Of a stretch of DNA of 64,000 bases, positions 1 to 8,760 are shown piece after piece. The notes beneath the pieces were generated by a model. That model saw nothing but the letters and a program-made list of their open reading frames with translations, ran no database searches and was not told the DNA's origin. Source of the stretch: Pontixanthobacter luteolus (GTDB taxonomy: Bacteria > Pseudomonadota > Alphaproteobacteria > Sphingomonadales > Sphingomonadaceae); NCBI RefSeq assembly GCF_009828095.1, contig NZ_WTYP01000002.1:935001-999000 (forward strand). Direction: 5' to 3'. Position 1 is the stretch's first letter, and every line of letters starts with the position of its first letter. A program made the position numbers and the translations under genes.

Positions 1-1779
1 TTCCTTGGCCGTGAAGGCGACTTGCGCGCGCCCGCGGCGCTTGGCCGGTGGGGCCTGGGCGGGCCGGGCATCGCAGGCCAGGATGCTTGTGCAGCCTATC
101 AGGTCCATATCGACCTGAAACCCGGCGAGACAACAGAGGTCGTCTTCATTCTGGGCGAAGCCGCCGACGAAGATGCAGCGATCGCCCTGGCCCGTGAATG
201 GCGCACCGGCGAACGCGCGCATATGGCGGAAACTGCGCAAATCGAGCGCTGGAACGATCTGCTCGGCCGGGTCACAGTGGAAACGCCGGATCCCGCATTC
301 GACCTGATGATCAACCGGTGGCTGATCTATCAGAGCCTTTCATCCCGAATTCTTGCGCGGACGGGGTTCTATCAGGCAAGCGGCGCAATCGGTTTCCGCG
401 ACCAGTTGCAGGATGTGTTGGCGCTGCTGCATCATGAGCCCGCCCGGGCACGGGCGCACATCCTGACCTGCGCCGCGCATCAGTTCGAGGAGGGCGATGT
501 GCTCCATTGGTGGCATCCGCCATCTGGCCGCGGCGTGCGTACGCGCTTTTCCGACGATCTGCTGTGGCTGCCCTACGCGACCGGCACATATGTTCGCGCA
601 ACCGGCGATGAATCGATCCTGCGCGAAACCGTGCCGTTCCTTTCCGCTCCTCCTCTGTCAGCAGAAGAGCACGACCGGTACGCGCAGTTCGAACGGACGG
701 AGCCTGGTGCCCCGCTGATCGATCACCTCGAGCGGGCGATGGAGCGGGTAAGGCTAGGCGCCAACGGATTGCCGCTGATGGGCACTGGCGACTGGAATGA
801 CGGTATGGACCGTGTCGGTGACGAGGGGCACGGAGAAAGCGTGTGGCTGGCATGGTTCGCATCGGTAACGGCGCGCCATTTGGCCGATCTGGAACGCAGG
901 CTGGGCCGCCAGCGTGATGCCGACCACTGGAGCGATCGCGCTGACATGCTGCTGCGCAATGCGGAGGAAGCCGGGTGGGACGGAGGCTGGTACCGCCGAG
1001 CCTATGATGACGAGGGGCACGCGCTGGGTTCCGTGGAGGAACCCGAATGCCGTATCGATTCAATCTCGCAAAGCTGGGCAGCCTTTGCCGGGGCAGACCC
1101 GAACCGCGTCGAGCGGGCGCTGGCATCGGCGCAAGCCGAATTGATCGACGAAGAAGCCGGTCTCGCGCGGCTATTGTGGCCGCCCTTCGACAAGGGGCTG
1201 CGCGATCCCGGATATATCAGGGCCTATCCGCCCGGGCTGCGTGAAAATGGCGGCCAGTATTCCCATGCTGCGGCGTGGCTTGGCCTGGCGCTGGCACGAT
1301 CGGGCAAAAGCGATGCAGCGCTCGACATCTTTCACATGATCTGCCCGGTGCGGCGGACATCAAGCGAGGCTGGTGCGAAACTATACCGGTTGGAGCCATA
1401 CGTGACTGCCGGCGATATTGCATCGGCGCCGCCGCACAGGGGGCGCGGCGGATGGAGCTGGTACACCGGTGCCGCGTCTTGGACCTGGCGATTGGGGGTG
1501 GAGGGGCTGCTCGGGATCAATCTGATCGGCGGCAAGGTGCGCATAAACCCTTCGCTGCCGGCGGATTGGCCCGGCTACCGCGCAACCCTGCGCCGGGATG
1601 ATGCGTCGATCACCATTTCGGTCGAACGGCAGGGGGCAGGCCCGTCTAAAGAAGTGACCGTCGACGGGAAAGATCACCCGCAGGAGGAAGCCATCGCCTT
1701 CCCCCCAAGCGGCGAGACGCGCCAAGTAGAAATCAAGCTGGCCGATCCGGCCAAGGTAGTTGCGGGTGAGCAGACATGA
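1..1779 (+). CDS. Cyclic glucan synthase / GH94 C-terminal part (5' truncated by window edge)
   Basis: The reading frame is open from base 1, so this is the C-terminal 592 residues of a larger protein. The first visible residues (FLGREGDLRAPAAL) match the linker typical of cyclic beta-1,2-glucan synthases (NdvB/ChvB). The rest is a GH94 (alpha/alpha)6 barrel: GFRDQLQD near residue 130, the catalytic GDWNDGMD near residues 263-270 with the general-acid aspartate, and NGGQYSHAAAW near residue 412. In NdvB this domain is a phosphorylase that sets glucan chain length; in free-standing relatives it phosphorolyses beta-glucosides. Its stop overlaps the PEP synthase start by 4 bp (ATGA), so the two are translationally coupled. 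Whether the missing N-terminal part has the GT84 synthase domain cannot be seen. Confidence 0.85.
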   Translation, partial: FLGREGDLRAPAALGRWGLGGPGIAGQDACAAYQVHIDLKPGETTEVVFILGEAADEDAAIALAREWRTGERAHMAETAQIERWNDLLGRVTVETPDPAFDLMINRWLIYQSLSSRILARTGFYQASGAIGFRDQLQDVLALLHHEPARARAHILTCAAHQFEEGDVLHWWHPPSGRGVRTRFSDDLLWLPYATGTYVRATGDESILRETVPFLSAPPLSAEEHDRYAQFERTEPGAPLIDHLERAMERVRLGANGLPLMGTGDWNDGMDRVGDEGHGESVWLAWFASVTARHLADLERRLGRQRDADHWSDRADMLLRNAEEAGWDGGWYRRAYDDEGHALGSVEEPECRIDSISQSWAAFAGADPNRVERALASAQAELIDEEAGLARLLWPPFDKGLRDPGYIRAYPPGLRENGGQYSHAAAWLGLALARSGKSDAALDIFHMICPVRRTSSEAGAKLYRLEPYVTAGDIASAPPHRGRGGWSWYTGAASWTWRLGVEGLLGINLIGGKVRINPSLPADWPGYRATLRRDDASITISVERQGAGPSKEVTVDGKDHPQEEAIAFPPSGETRQVEIKLADPAKVVAGEQT

Positions 1780-4172
1780 CGGACGCTTTGGTCAGGGATT
1801 TCGAACAGATATCGCGGGGCGATGTTGCAAGCGTAGGCGGGAAGAACGCATCACTGGGGGAATTGATTGGCGCGCTCGTGCCGCAGGGTATCGCTGTTCC
1901 GCCGGGCTTTGCCACCACAGCCGACGCATTCCGGCTTTTCCTGTCGCACAACCGGCTGGAACCGCTGATTGCGCAGCATCTCTCAGCGCACGCGCGCGGC
2001 GAGGCAACATTGGCAGAAACCGGAAGGGCAATCCGGCAGGCGATCACCGCTGGAAAATGGCCTGACCGATTGCACGGTGCAATCGTGGACGCGTATCGTG
2101 TCCTGTCCGCCCGTGTGGGCGATCTCGAAACAGCGGTGGCAGTTCGGTCAAGCGCAACCGCCGAAGACCTGCCGGAAGCAAGCTTTGCCGGGCAGCAGGA
2201 GACCTTCCTCAACATTAGCGGAGAGGAGGCGCTGCTGGCGGCGTGCAGGCGGTGCTATGCCTCGCTTTATACCGACAGGGCGATATCCTACCGTGCTGCC
2301 TATGGGTTTGCTGAAGCCAGCGTCGCGCTTTCGATAGGGGTGCAGAAGATGATCCGTTCCGACACGGGCGGGTCAGGCGTTATGTTCTCGATCGATACGG
2401 AGACCGGGTTTCCCGGCATCGTGATGGTGGATGCAGCATGGGGAATGGGCGAAAATATCGTTCAGGGCGCGGTCGAGCCGGATAGCTGGCAAGTGTTCAA
2501 GCCGCTATTGGGCAATCCTGATCTGTCGCCCGTGGTGGCGAAGACACGCGGAGCCAAGGCGCTGAAGTTGATCCATTCGGACGGCGGGGGCGATGCGACG
2601 GTCAATGTTGAAACCTCGGAAGAAGAGCGCGCCCGGTTTGTCCTGACTGATAGCGAAGTTCTCAAACTGGCCCGCTGGGCTGTGCTGATCGAGAAACATT
2701 ATGGCTGCCCGATGGATATCGAATGGGCGAAGGATGGCGCCGACGGCGCGCTGTTCGTGGTGCAGGCGCGGCCCGAAACCGTCCATTCGCGAGCGGATGC
2801 GGGCACCCTGCGCGCCTTTTCCCTTCGCGGGGAAGGGCCGCCCATTGTCACCGGCCTCGCCATTGGAGAAGGCGCCGCTGCAGGACAAGTGTGCCTGATT
2901 GAAAGCGCTGCAGATATCGAACGGTTCACCGACGGGTCGGTGCTTGTCACATCGACAACCGATCCCGACTGGGTCCCGATCATGCAGCGCGCAGCGGCGA
3001 TTATTACCGACCATGGCGGGCGAACATCCCACGCGGCGATTGTCGCCCGCGAATTCGGGCTGCCTGCCATTGTCGGCACCGGGAATGCCACGCAGCTGGT
3101 CCAGAGCGGCCAGATGGTCACAGCCGACTGCACGAAGGGCGAGATCGGAGTTGTGACGCAAGGTGCGGCAGAGATTTCGGTCGAGGCGATCGATCTTGCC
3201 GGTCTGCCTGAAACGCGGACGAAATTGATGCTGAACCTTGCCGATCCTGCCGCTGCCAGTCGTTGGTGGCGGCTGCCAAGCGATGGTGTGGGGCTGACGC
3301 GCATGGAATTCGTAATCGCCAACACGGTCAAGGTCCATCCACTGGCATTGGCGCGTTTCGATCAGCTCGACGATCCTGCCATCCGCGACCAGATTACCGC
3401 GATGACGGCGGGATATGCCGACAAATCCGACTACTTCATCGACCAGTTGGCGCTTGGGCTGTCGAGGATTGCAGCAGTCGCCTATCCCGAACCGGTCATC
3501 ATCCGGATGAGCGATTTCAAGACCAACGAATATGCCGGTTTGATCGGCGGTGCCGCGTTCGAGCCGGCGGAAGAAAACCCGATGCTCGGCTTCCGCGGTG
3601 CGTCGCGGTATTATTCGCCGCTCTACCGCGATGGGTTCGAACTGGAATGCCGCGCAATCAAGCGCCTGCGCGAAGAAACCGGTTTCGCCAATGTAGCGGT
3701 GATGATCCCGTTTTGCCGGACACTGGAGGAGGCCGACCGGGTGCTTGAGGTGATGGCCGGGGCTGGTCTTGCACGGGGCCAAAACGGGCTGGAAGTCTAT
3801 ATGATGTGCGAGATCCCCTCCAACGTGATCCTGGCGGCACAGTTCGCCCAGCGGTTTGACGGGTTTTCCATCGGCAGCAACGATCTCACCCAGCTGACCC
3901 TTGGCATCGACCGCGATTCCGAGCTGCTTTCCGAACAGTTCGATGAGCGCGATCCGGCGGTGGAATGGATGATCCGCCATGTGATCGAAGAGGCCCGCAA
4001 ACAGGATACGAAAACGGGGCTGTGCGGGCAGGCGCCCAGTGACCACCCCGAATTTGCGCAATTTCTGGTCGATTGCGGAATTGACTCGATATCCGTGACC
4101 CCCGACAGTTTCGTGAAGGTGAAGCGGCAGATTGCAAAGGCAGAGGCGCGACAATCTGGCGATAATACCTGA
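1776..4172 (+). CDS. ppsA: Phosphoenolpyruvate synthase
   Basis: This 798-residue protein has the full length of the PpsA family, which makes PEP, AMP and Pi from pyruvate and ATP at the start of gluconeogenesis. The N-terminal ATP/pyruvate-binding domain starts with GGKNASLGEL near residue 24 and has EDLPEASFAGQQ near 129. The swivelling phosphohistidine domain has GGRTSHAAIVA with the phospho-accepting His419. The C-terminal TIM barrel has SIGSNDLTQLTLG near residue 703 and the catalytic Cys750 in LCGQAPSD. The start overlaps the GH94 gene by 4 bp and a PfkB kinase follows 32 bp downstream. The partners suggest a duplicate, conditionally used copy in a carbohydrate island rather than the housekeeping gene; that is inference. 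Confidence 0.95.
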   Translation: MTDALVRDFEQISRGDVASVGGKNASLGELIGALVPQGIAVPPGFATTADAFRLFLSHNRLEPLIAQHLSAHARGEATLAETGRAIRQAITAGKWPDRLHGAIVDAYRVLSARVGDLETAVAVRSSATAEDLPEASFAGQQETFLNISGEEALLAACRRCYASLYTDRAISYRAAYGFAEASVALSIGVQKMIRSDTGGSGVMFSIDTETGFPGIVMVDAAWGMGENIVQGAVEPDSWQVFKPLLGNPDLSPVVAKTRGAKALKLIHSDGGGDATVNVETSEEERARFVLTDSEVLKLARWAVLIEKHYGCPMDIEWAKDGADGALFVVQARPETVHSRADAGTLRAFSLRGEGPPIVTGLAIGEGAAAGQVCLIESAADIERFTDGSVLVTSTTDPDWVPIMQRAAAIITDHGGRTSHAAIVAREFGLPAIVGTGNATQLVQSGQMVTADCTKGEIGVVTQGAAEISVEAIDLAGLPETRTKLMLNLADPAAASRWWRLPSDGVGLTRMEFVIANTVKVHPLALARFDQLDDPAIRDQITAMTAGYADKSDYFIDQLALGLSRIAAVAYPEPVIIRMSDFKTNEYAGLIGGAAFEPAEENPMLGFRGASRYYSPLYRDGFELECRAIKRLREETGFANVAVMIPFCRTLEEADRVLEVMAGAGLARGQNGLEVYMMCEIPSNVILAAQFAQRFDGFSIGSNDLTQLTLGIDRDSELLSEQFDERDPAVEWMIRHVIEEARKQDTKTGLCGQAPSDHPEFAQFLVDCGIDSISVTPDSFVKVKRQIAKAEARQSGDNT

Positions 4173-4211
4173 AGGAGGTTCCAACCGATGCCAAACACCC
4201 GCCGATGCTGA
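4172..4211 (+). promoter_or_regulatory. Strong Shine-Dalgarno with seven-codon leader overlapping the pfkB start
   Basis: AAGGAGG at 4172-4178 sits 9 bp before an ATG at 4188, which opens only M-P-N-T-R-R-C and stops at 4209-4211. That stop overlaps the pfkB ATG at 4205 (ATGCTGA). The pfkB start itself has no ribosome-binding site at a normal distance. Either pfkB is translated by coupling to this leader, or a one-base frameshift has separated the true N-terminus from the gene. Confidence 0.5.
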
Positions 4212-5137
4212 ATATCGCCACGCTCACGCTTAACCCGACCATCGATACCGCTTGCGAGGTCGAGCGGGTTACTGACACCCGCAAATTACGCGCGACCGGC
4301 GAACGCCATGATCCGGGTGGCGGGGGCATCAACGTGGCGCGCGTGTTCGTCAGGCTGGGCGGCAATGCGCGCTGCTATTACTTGTCCGGCGGGGCCACCG
4401 GGGTCGCGCTCGACGGGTTGCTGGACCTGCATCAACTGGTCCGGACCAAAATCGGAATCGCCGGGCAGACCCGCGTGAGCACGACGGTCCATGAAACCAG
4501 CACGGGTCTGGAATACCGGTTTGTACCGGGCGGCCCAACGATTGCGGAAAGCGAATGGCTCAGTTGCCTCGACCTTTTGGCCGAGGCGCGGTGCGATTAT
4601 CTTGTGGCGAGCGGATCTCTGCCTGTCGGTGTGCCGGATGACTTCTACGCCCGCATTGGTGCGATCGCGCAGGAGCGTGATTTTCGATTGGTCCTCGACA
4701 CGTCCGGCGCGGCGCTGGCGGCGGGGCTATCTGGCGGGGGTGTTTACCTAGCCAAACCCAGTATCGAGGAATTTCGCGCCCTGGTTGGAAGTGACCTGAT
4801 AACAGAGCGCGAGATCGAAGAGGCCGCGATGGATATCATCAAACGCGGCGGGGCAGAGATATTGGCGATCACGATGGGCAGCGACGGGGCCTTGCTCGCC
4901 AGCAAGGCGGGCACGCTGCGTTTGCCTGCCATTGCGGTCGAAACCCGCAGTGCGGTCGGCGCAGGGGACAGTTTCGTTGCCGCCATGGTTTACGCCCTCG
5001 GTCACGGAGACAGCACCGAGAGGGCGTTTCGCTATGGCCTCGCGGCGGGCGCCGCAGCGGTGCTTACGCCCGGTACCGACATGTGCCGGGCGGACGATGT
5101 CGAGCGGCTGTTCCAGCAAGCGAACGCTGTGTCCTGA
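4205..5137 (+). CDS. PfkB-family 1-phosphofructokinase / hexose-phosphate kinase
   Basis: This 310-residue ribokinase-fold protein phosphorylates a sugar phosphate with ATP; relatives are 1-phosphofructokinase, tagatose-6-phosphate kinase and the minor E. coli PfkB. The N-terminus (IATLTLNPTIDTACEVERV) is typical of the 1-PFK/LacC branch, GGGGINVARV near residue 37 is the substrate-side glycine motif, and VGAGDSFVAAM near residue 251 carries the catalytic base Asp255. With PEP synthase upstream it could control flux between fructose phosphates and PEP, but the exact substrate cannot be read from the sequence. The start was placed at ATG 4205 because the family N-terminus begins there; initiation probably depends on the leader just upstream. 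Confidence 0.88.
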   Translation: MLNIATLTLNPTIDTACEVERVTDTRKLRATGERHDPGGGGINVARVFVRLGGNARCYYLSGGATGVALDGLLDLHQLVRTKIGIAGQTRVSTTVHETSTGLEYRFVPGGPTIAESEWLSCLDLLAEARCDYLVASGSLPVGVPDDFYARIGAIAQERDFRLVLDTSGAALAAGLSGGGVYLAKPSIEEFRALVGSDLITEREIEEAAMDIIKRGGAEILAITMGSDGALLASKAGTLRLPAIAVETRSAVGAGDSFVAAMVYALGHGDSTERAFRYGLAAGAAAVLTPGTDMCRADDVERLFQQANAVS

Positions 5138-5245
5138 CCCTGCGCGGCGTAAGGGCCTGCGGTCCGGCTAAGGCAATTTGCGTAATTACCTCTACCTGCT
5201 CCCAAGCCATTTTCGGATGCGCATTTGAGCAGGTGGAGGGCTATC

Positions 5246-6322
5246 ATGCCGGAACTGATGAAAGCGGCTATATTCATTGAACCAGGACGGATTATCCTGG
5301 GCGAAAAGCCGATCCCCGATGTCGGGCCGCTCGATGCGCTGATCCGCATCACCACCACCACGATCTGCGGCACCGATGTGCACATTTTGAAAGGGGAATA
5401 CCCGGTCGAGGCAGGCCTGACAGTGGGGCATGAGCCCGTCGGCGTGATCGAAAAACTTGGATCTTCGGTGACCGGTTTCGAGGAAGGGCAGCGGGTCATT
5501 GCAGGGGCGATCACCCCCTCGGGCACATCCAATGCATCTTTGTGCGGATTTCATGCCCAATGCGGCGGTCAGGAAGGGCACGGCTGGAAAGCCATTGGCG
5601 GTTGGCGGTTCGGCAATACGATCGACGGCGCACAGGCGGAATATCTGCTCGTGCCCGATGCAATGGCCAATCTGGCCCCGATCCCCGATGGCCTGACCGA
5701 CGAGCAGGTTTTGATGTGCCCGGATATCATGTCGACCGGTTTCGGCGGCGCTGAGGCAGGCCGGATACGGATCGGAGATACGGTGGCGGTGTTCGCGCAG
5801 GGGCCGATCGGTCTGTGCGCGGCGGCGGGCGCGCACATGATGGGCGCCACCACGATCATCGGCGTGGAATCTGTGCCCGCCCGGATGGAAATGTCGAAGA
5901 AAATGGGGGCAACCCATGTGGTGGATTTTTCAAAGGTCGATCCGGTCGACGAGATATTGAAGATTACAGACGGCAGGGGCGTGGATGTCGCGATCGAGGC
6001 GCTGGGCACGCAGGAAACTTTCGAAGGTGCCTTGCGGGTTCTGCGCCCCGGCGGGACGCTGTCGTCACTGGGCGTGTATTCGGGCGATCTGACCATCCCG
6101 CTCGATGCGTTTTCCGCCGGTCTGGGAGACAACACGATCCGTTCGACACTTTGCCCGGGCGGAAAGGAAAGAATGCGCCGGTTGATGGAGACGGTGGAAT
6201 CCGGCCGGGTCGATACAGGCCAATTGGTCACTCACCACTATCCGCTCGACTCGATCGAGGATGCGTACGAATTGTTCGCCAATCAGCGAGACGGTGTGCT
6301 GAAGGTGGCGATACGCACCTGA
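5246..6322 (+). CDS. Zinc-dependent secondary-alcohol-dehydrogenase-like protein
   Basis: This is a 358-residue medium-chain dehydrogenase/reductase. Catalytic zinc ligands are visible as CGTDVH near residue 40 and GHEPVG near residue 60; the Rossmann segment VAVFAQGPIGLCAAAGA is near residue 180. The region that holds four structural-zinc cysteines in other ADHs has only a loose CGFHAQCGG, as in secondary ADHs of the Thermoanaerobacter type, which this resembles through the centre (MSTGFGGAEAG). It would oxidise a secondary alcohol or reduce a ketone or aldehyde with NAD(P). The start at ATG 5246 follows GGTGGAGGG; an in-frame TTG at 5225 is less likely. The gene ends in TGATG, overlapping the next start by one base. 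Confidence 0.9.
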   Translation: MPELMKAAIFIEPGRIILGEKPIPDVGPLDALIRITTTTICGTDVHILKGEYPVEAGLTVGHEPVGVIEKLGSSVTGFEEGQRVIAGAITPSGTSNASLCGFHAQCGGQEGHGWKAIGGWRFGNTIDGAQAEYLLVPDAMANLAPIPDGLTDEQVLMCPDIMSTGFGGAEAGRIRIGDTVAVFAQGPIGLCAAAGAHMMGATTIIGVESVPARMEMSKKMGATHVVDFSKVDPVDEILKITDGRGVDVAIEALGTQETFEGALRVLRPGGTLSSLGVYSGDLTIPLDAFSAGLGDNTIRSTLCPGGKERMRRLMETVESGRVDTGQLVTHHYPLDSIEDAYELFANQRDGVLKVAIRT

Positions 6323-7401
6323 TGTCAGCGGATGCGCAAACGCCGGCCAGCGCCGGTCCGGGTCCGCAGTTGGCAACGCCGACAGAGCCCGCCATTCCGC
6401 AGCCATATTCGCGCTTCGCCCTGATTGCCCTGATTTGTGCGGGGCTGGTGCTTTGCTATCTTATCACCGCGCCGTTTATTGCCGCTCTGGTATGGGCATT
6501 CACTCTGGCAGTACTTTTCGCACCGGTTGAGGCGCTGTTCAGGGCGCGTTTCCCGTTTCCTGCGCTGACGGTTTCAGTCACGATGGTTCTTGCCGCCATC
6601 CTTGTGGTCGCACCGGTCATATTCGTGTCTGCAGCATTGATCGATGCGGTTGCGGACAGCGCAGGGGCAATGGCCGGTTTGCGTTCGGCGGATGATTTGC
6701 CCCGGTTGGCGAGGGACTATCCCGCCATCGCCCCGGCCCTTGCCTGGATCGAGGGATTTGCGGATTTCCCGTTGATTTTCCAGTCGCTCGGCGAACGGCT
6801 TGAACAATGGGGGACGAACCTCGTGGTCGGCTCGATCACCGGTACGATCACCTTGCTGCTAACCTTCTATTTCCTGTTTTATATGCTGCGCGACCGTGTG
6901 CGTATCGTACAGGCCATAGGCGAGACCCTGCCGCTTGATGCGGTTCAGTTCGGCTCGCTCGTCCAAGATCTGAAGAAGACCGTATTTGCATCCGTTTATG
7001 GCACTGCGGCCGTTTCAGCGCTGCAGGGACTACTGGGCGGGCTGGTATTCTGGTGGCTCGACCTGCCATCGCCGGTATTCTGGGGTGTGGTCATGGGATT
7101 GCTGGGCATCGTCCCCTTCCTGGGCGCCTTTATCGTATGGGTGCCGGTTGCCATTATCCTGATGCTTGACGGGCAATGGAGCGAAGCTTTGATCCTGATC
7201 GTGTGGGGTACCTTCGTCGTCGGCCTGATCGACAACATCGTGTACCCGGTGCTGGTTGGCCGCCAACTGGCGCTGCATTCGGCAGTGACGTTCATCGCCA
7301 TTGTCGGCGGCATTATCGTGTTCGGTGCGCATGGCTTCGTGCTGGGGCCGTTGGTCGTCGCGGCTGTGTTGTCGCTGGTCACAAGTCTCCGCAACAGCTG
7401 A
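6322..7401 (+). CDS. AI-2E family transporter (PerM/YdiK/TqsA type permease)
   Basis: This 359-residue integral membrane protein has the family pattern: two hydrophobic helices near residues 28-70 (ALIALICAGLVLCYLIT and AALVWAFTLAVLF), a third near 75-100, a soluble loop of about 60 residues, and a C-terminal group of four or five helices with GLLGIVPFLGAFIVWVP near residue 256 and DNIVYPVLVGRQLALHS near residue 305. Family members export autoinducer-2 or exchange sodium and protons; the substrate here is unknown. The start codon overlaps the dehydrogenase stop (TGATG), so the two are coupled. A longer open frame extends upstream inside the dehydrogenase but is not the likely start. The gene ends 6 bp from a convergent gene. 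Confidence 0.88.
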   Translation: MSADAQTPASAGPGPQLATPTEPAIPQPYSRFALIALICAGLVLCYLITAPFIAALVWAFTLAVLFAPVEALFRARFPFPALTVSVTMVLAAILVVAPVIFVSAALIDAVADSAGAMAGLRSADDLPRLARDYPAIAPALAWIEGFADFPLIFQSLGERLEQWGTNLVVGSITGTITLLLTFYFLFYMLRDRVRIVQAIGETLPLDAVQFGSLVQDLKKTVFASVYGTAAVSALQGLLGGLVFWWLDLPSPVFWGVVMGLLGIVPFLGAFIVWVPVAIILMLDGQWSEALILIVWGTFVVGLIDNIVYPVLVGRQLALHSAVTFIAIVGGIIVFGAHGFVLGPLVVAAVLSLVTSLRNS

Positions 7402-7407
7402 GGACGG

Positions 7408-8097
7408 CTATCCTTCCGCTCCCAAAGGCGATTTGTCCGCCAGATTTCCGCGAGCCTCTGCCAGCAGTGATACAACCTCCTGATCGCTGGTCTGGTCAAA
7501 CACCGTATAATGCGCCCCCACCGAGTAAAAGGGATCGGGAGCGATCAGGCAGATGATCTCGTCACACAGGGGGCGCAGCATGGCTAGCGAGGTGCGCGGG
7601 GCAACGGGAACGGCAAGGATCAGCTTGTGTGCGCCTGCTGCCGCCAAAGCTTCCAGCGCGGCCCGCACGGTGTTGCCTGTGGCGATACCGTCATCAACAA
7701 CGATTACCGTCCTGTTGGCTAGCGGAACCGGCGGCCCTGTGCGGTATGCGTTTCTGCGCCGCTCTATCTCGGCCAGTTCTGTTGCAATGGTGGTCTTGAT
7801 GTAATTGTCGCTCGCGCCGACCGCCCGTGCGGCATCGTGATCGATGACAACATGCGGCGCCGCCCCGTCTACGAGCGCGCCAATACCGTATTCCTTGTGG
7901 CCAGGCGCACCAATCTTGCGCACCATGACGATGTCGAGGGGCGCGCCAAGCTCCTGTGCGACTTCAAAGCCGACCGGGACACCTCCGCGCGGCAGGGCGA
8001 GAACCACGGCATCGCTCAGATCTGCCTTGGCCAACACTTGGGCCAATGCCCGTCCGGCCTGCGCGCGATCGTGGAAATGGGCGCTGCCGTTAGTCAT
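7408..8097 (-). CDS. Phosphoribosyltransferase domain protein
   Basis: This 229-residue protein has the type I phosphoribosyltransferase fold. The PRPP loop VIVVDDGIATGNTVRAAL is near residues 130-147, and LALPRGGVPVGFEVA near residue 33 and MVRKIGAPGHKEYGIGAL near residue 58 are the other family blocks. Stand-alone proteins of this type occur beside dienelactone-hydrolase-like and erythromycin-esterase-like genes in proteobacterial stress islands, exactly as here; their substrate is not known. The ATG overlaps the stop of the upstream hydrolase by 4 bp (ATGA), so it is the last gene of a three-gene minus-strand operon. Confidence 0.9.
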   Translation of the reverse strand: MTNGSAHFHDRAQAGRALAQVLAKADLSDAVVLALPRGGVPVGFEVAQELGAPLDIVMVRKIGAPGHKEYGIGALVDGAAPHVVIDHDAARAVGASDNYIKTTIATELAEIERRRNAYRTGPPVPLANRTVIVVDDGIATGNTVRAALEALAAAGAHKLILAVPVAPRTSLAMLRPLCDEIICLIAPDPFYSVGAHYTVFDQTSDQEVVSLLAEARGNLADKSPLGAEG

Positions 8098-8753
8098 GCT
8101 GCCACCCCCGGATGTTGGCGGAACCAGTCGATGGCAAGGTCAACCACCTGGCGCAGCGCCCCCGGTTCTTCGAACAAATGCCCCGCACCCGGGACGATCG
8201 CCATCGTATGTTCGCAGTTCATCGCAGTCGCTGCGGCTTCGTTAAGGCCGACAACCGCGCCATCGAGCGCTCCGACGATCAGCAGGGTCGGTGCTGTAAC
8301 GTGGGCGAGGGCAGACCCGCCTGCCAGATCGGGGCGTCCGCCGCGCGATACGATTGCCGCGATACGCGGATCGCCGGCTGCGGCCTGCAATGCGGCGCCC
8401 GCCCCGGTGCTGGATCCGAAATAAGCAGGCGCAAGTCCAGCCAGTTCTCGCCTGTGTTCGGCCCAGTCTGCGGCCATATTCAGACGAGAGGCGAGCAAAG
8501 CGATATCGAAAACATTACGCCGGTCGCGTTCCTCCTCCGGGGTGAGAAGATCAACCAGCAGCGTGGCGAACCCAGCGCCGCGCAGCTCATGGGCAACATA
8601 ATTGTTACGCGGGCTCAGCCTTCCGCTTCCGCTGCCGTGGGCAAAGATGACAAGTCCCCGCGCATTTTGCGGAATACCGAGCAGCGCCTTCAATTGAGGG
8701 GCGGTGCCGATCGTGACTTCACGGCAATCGTCGATGGTTTGCTCCACGGTCAC
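8094..8753 (-). CDS. Alpha/beta hydrolase (dienelactone-hydrolase-like)
   Basis: This 219-residue alpha/beta hydrolase has an oxyanion-hole region VIFAHGSGSGRLS near residue 33, a nucleophile elbow GSSTGAGAAL (GxSxG) near residue 105, an acid in VGALDGAVVG near residue 164 and a catalytic histidine in PGAGHLFEE near residue 194. The substrate is unknown; the family includes carboxylesterases and dienelactone hydrolases. I chose the GTG at 8753, 8 bp after the upstream stop with a GAGG just before it. The longer frame that starts at 8855 would run into the erythromycin-esterase gene with a non-conserved basic sequence. It overlaps the phosphoribosyltransferase start by 4 bp. Confidence 0.87.
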   Translation of the reverse strand: MTVEQTIDDCREVTIGTAPQLKALLGIPQNARGLVIFAHGSGSGRLSPRNNYVAHELRGAGFATLLVDLLTPEEERDRRNVFDIALLASRLNMAADWAEHRRELAGLAPAYFGSSTGAGAALQAAAGDPRIAAIVSRGGRPDLAGGSALAHVTAPTLLIVGALDGAVVGLNEAAATAMNCEHTMAIVPGAGHLFEEPGALRQVVDLAIDWFRQHPGVAA

Positions 8754-8760
8754 ATCAGCC

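Noticed and set aside
2505-4184. 559-residue minus-strand open frame
   Set aside because: It is antisense to the well-supported ppsA gene, shows no domain or start site, and its His/Gly/Arg-rich composition is typical of the mirror frame of a high-GC gene.
5815-6321. Upstream extension of the AI-2E permease frame
   Set aside because: It lies inside the dehydrogenase gene; the permease hydrophobic start and the TGATG overlap fix the start at 6322.
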